Part shown: positions 29,337 to 31,196 of the stretch, in pieces | Numbering within the stretch: the stretch's first letter is position 1 | How the letters are laid out: each line of letters opens with the position of its first letter | Assembly (NCBI GenBank): GCA_009869945.1 | Contig: WIXG01000627.1 | Span: 1-31,196, forward strand | Direction of reading: 5' to 3' | Source: Mesaphorura yosii | Taxonomy: Eukaryota; Arthropoda; Collembola; Poduromorpha; Tullbergiidae | DNA: 31,196 nt | Notes under the pieces: model-generated | Database searches by the model: none | What the model was told of the DNA's origin: nothing | The model's input: only the letters and a program-made list of their open reading frames with translations | Position numbers and translations under genes: made by a program

Positions 29337-30542
29337 TTAGTAGCTTAAAATCAGGTTGATCACATTCTCGAGAACTACCTGTAGCATGAGCTTGGGGAAA
29401 AAGTCACGTGACGTGAAGGAGATAAGGTCCCCTGCTCGGAACTGGATCGGGGCACAGGACCTAAAGAAAGCCTTATCCTCCGGGGTGAGCCCTTGTTGGT
29501 TTTTTTTGAAGGAGACTGGGTATGTGACGGAGGCTTCTCTCACGGCGACTGCGTAATAGACGAGGATCCCTGTCGAGCCTGCAGCTACCGCCATTTCGGC
29601 TGCAAGCGGCGCGACGATGAGCGTGTTGAGTCTGTTGTAGAATTTGATTATGACGAACAGGCCACAGATTTGAATGTCCACGGAGACAAAGAGTAGGACA
29701 GCGATCGGGATGGCCGTGTGATCAACAGCCGCCTTCCCCAGCGCTTGCATCGCACGGTACCGGACTTGAAGGCGTTCTCGGGCGACCCGGGAGACTGGGG
29801 TCCGCCATTCTAGCTCCTCCAGGCTGGTTTTGAAAAAGCAGAGGTACACCACGTACATCATCAGCACAAAGTCGATGAAGATGATGTCCACGATGAGCAT
29901 GTACGTGAGGACTGCCCCCGCGATCCAGTTGAGGACAGCGTTGTCCCAGCCGTACACATCGAACCAGAACCCGACGCGCATGTGCACGAGCGTGATCATC
30001 CCGACCGCCATGATCGGAGCCATTATGGAACTCCCGATGAAGAAGAAGGACAGGAACTGCTCCAGGCGGGTCATGCTCCGAACGCGGGACAGGATGCGGG
30101 TCAGATTTAACCGTCCGCCTCTGCCGGATGGGTCCGCCTCGCCCGTTGCCTCTGTGTCTGCCCAGCCAACGCTAAAGACGTTGTTCAGGAGAACTCGGAT
30201 CTCTTTTCTGCAGATGAACACGTAGAGCACCATGCTGAAGGCCAGTATTCCGAACCCGGTGTTATGCAGAAGGACAAATATCGCCGTGATTTTGTTCTTC
30301 GTCCCTGAAACGTGGATCGAAATGTACCGGAGGAGGTGGTATACGTCCCGGGTCAAGTGCTCACCGTGGATAAGCACGTTCAGGGTCACCATGGCCAGCC
30401 AGGTTCGATAATAGGGGCAAAGCTGGGCGGACGGAGGAGAGGCCGGATCCCGACTGGGATGCCATGCTAGTGGAAATACGCGCAGGAAGGCTCCGTAACG
30501 GAGCGGGTACGAGCAGATCTGGAGTACCGCGCGGGACAGCAT
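29337..30542 (-). CDS. Chemoreceptor-like seven-transmembrane protein (gustatory receptor type)
   Basis: Intronless, 401 residues. The ATG at 30542 is the first in-frame ATG; the frame extends 13 codons further only through a TTG, with a stop just before it. There are about seven hydrophobic segments: LAMVTLNVLI, AIFVLLHNTGFGILAFSMVLYVFIC, FFFIGSSIMAPIMAVGMITLV, NWIAGAVLTYMLIVDIIFIDFVLM, IPIAVLLFVSVDIQICGLFVI, LIVAPLAAEMAVAAGSTGILVYYAVA, and a C-terminal segment VLENVINLILSY. Long charged loops follow the third-from-last and second helices. This size, helix pattern and divergence fit the insect-type gustatory/odorant receptor superfamily as expanded in springtails. The usual TYxxxLxQF tail is not clear, so the family is inferred from architecture. 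The lack of introns is unusual for this family. Confidence 0.65.
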   Translation of the reverse strand: MLSRAVLQICSYPLRYGAFLRVFPLAWHPSRDPASPPSAQLCPYYRTWLAMVTLNVLIHGEHLTRDVYHLLRYISIHVSGTKNKITAIFVLLHNTGFGILAFSMVLYVFICRKEIRVLLNNVFSVGWADTEATGEADPSGRGGRLNLTRILSRVRSMTRLEQFLSFFFIGSSIMAPIMAVGMITLVHMRVGFWFDVYGWDNAVLNWIAGAVLTYMLIVDIIFIDFVLMMYVVYLCFFKTSLEELEWRTPVSRVARERLQVRYRAMQALGKAAVDHTAIPIAVLLFVSVDIQICGLFVIIKFYNRLNTLIVAPLAAEMAVAAGSTGILVYYAVAVREASVTYPVSFKKNQQGLTPEDKAFFRSCAPIQFRAGDLISFTSRDFFPKLMLQVVLENVINLILSY

Positions 30543-30581
30543 TCTTGCTGTGTTCTCTTTCCGACGACTGACTTTGCCCAA

Positions 30582-31196
30582 ATGTCACCTTGGTTTTTTC
30601 ACATTTCGTGCAATGGGTCAGATAAGCAAGCAAATAATTCAAATGTTAAATTGGGAAATTGCGTGCTGAGCGTATTTTTTGGCATTTCATTTCAAGTCGG
30701 GAGTAATTACAAGGTTTATAATAAGTTCAAGACAGTATGGGCACTGTACGACTCATTTTCATGGGATTAAAGTTGGATGAGTTTCAATTTATAGTCAATG
30801 GAATTCACTTTGATAAAACTTCCATTTCAGCCAAGGTCCTGCTCTCTTTATTGCATGGTTTGCAATATTTGCCGGTTGGGGAATGTGATCAAGGTCAAGG
30901 GTTTGGACTACAATCACCTTGGTTCGAGGTTACGATAAATGCCTTCATATTCATGATTTAAAAATATCGGTCCTTGGCTTGCATGAGATGGTTTATAAAT
31001 AACTTAACACTTTAACACTACAACCTGTAAAAATTGGTTGGGTCTGACTGCTGCGAAAAGATATGGCGAAAAACATTAGGGGTACTCATTTTCTAGCTCG
31101 CCACACGCTATATAGTTTACTCGTGTTACTCGTGTTACTTGTAAACTTTATAAAGAAAAAGCAATTGGCAAACTGCAGTTCCAGTAACAAATGTAA
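30582..31196. other. AT-rich window end with a short tandem repeat
   Basis: No recognised gene. Near 31118-31141 the unit TTACTCGTG is repeated about 2.5 times. Confidence 0.5.

Noticed and set aside
1..31196. CRISPR arrays, rRNA, tRNA, bacterial operons or terminators
   Set aside because: No regularly spaced repeats, cloverleaf signatures or rRNA-like conserved blocks were seen; splicing and core-promoter signals indicate a eukaryotic nuclear sequence.

Overview
The window looks like nuclear DNA of a small arthropod, most plausibly a springtail (Collembola). The reasons are spliceosomal genes with short introns (about 70-100 bp in most cases), arthropod-type chemoreceptor and ionotropic-receptor-like sequence, a lipase-like gene of animal type, AT-rich spacers, and an unusual number of intronless genes of microbial character. 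The species assignment is inference, since no RNA gene or marker fixes it.

Layout. 1-2318 (+) is the 3' part of a nicotinic acetylcholine receptor alpha-type subunit in eight exons. 3.5-3.9 kb holds a broken C2H2 zinc-finger fragment. 4.3-4.9 kb (-) encodes a small secreted PAN/apple-domain protein. 5.5-7.0 kb (-) is an intronless secreted GH32 fructan hydrolase. 7.2-8.4 kb holds gene debris: an ABCC-transporter fragment that runs directly into an ionotropic-receptor C-terminus (+), facing a possible second receptor fragment (-). 8.8-9.6 kb (-) is a two-exon membrane protein of unknown family. 9.6-11.5 kb is a spacer with a large foldback hairpin and a dispersed repeat. 11.61-19.69 kb (+) is the centrepiece: one uninterrupted 2694-codon reading frame for an iterative-type highly reducing polyketide synthase (KS-AT-DH-cMT-psiKR-ER-KR-ACP). 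19.8-20.9 kb holds a second copy of the dispersed repeat, a frameshifted Merlin/IS1016-type transposase relic and an inverted second zinc-finger relic. 21.6-24.1 kb (+) is an OSCA/CSC1-type (DUF221) channel with one intron. 24.3-24.9 kb (-) is an LRR/F-box-like relic. 25.4-26.3 kb (-) is an intronless secreted GH114-like glycosidase. 27.1-28.5 kb (-) is a pancreatic-lipase-family protein whose catalytic serine is replaced. 29.3-30.5 kb (-) is an intronless chemoreceptor-like seven-TM protein.

There is no operon. The genes appear to be separate eukaryotic transcription units. Two themes recur. First, several genes look horizontally acquired (PKS, GH32, GH114, perhaps the OSCA/CSC1 protein). 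They are GC-richer or intronless beside AT-rich, intron-containing animal genes, yet they carry animal features such as a TATA/Inr promoter, signal peptides and an intron in the channel gene. GH32 and GH114 would suit a soil animal eating fungi, biofilm and plant fructans. Second, the spacers are full of broken gene pieces and transposon remains, so this is a turnover-prone region. The strongest candidate for undescribed biology is the large PKS: every catalytic motif is intact, it has a C-methyltransferase, it lacks a thioesterase, and repeat and transposon debris lies on both sides.
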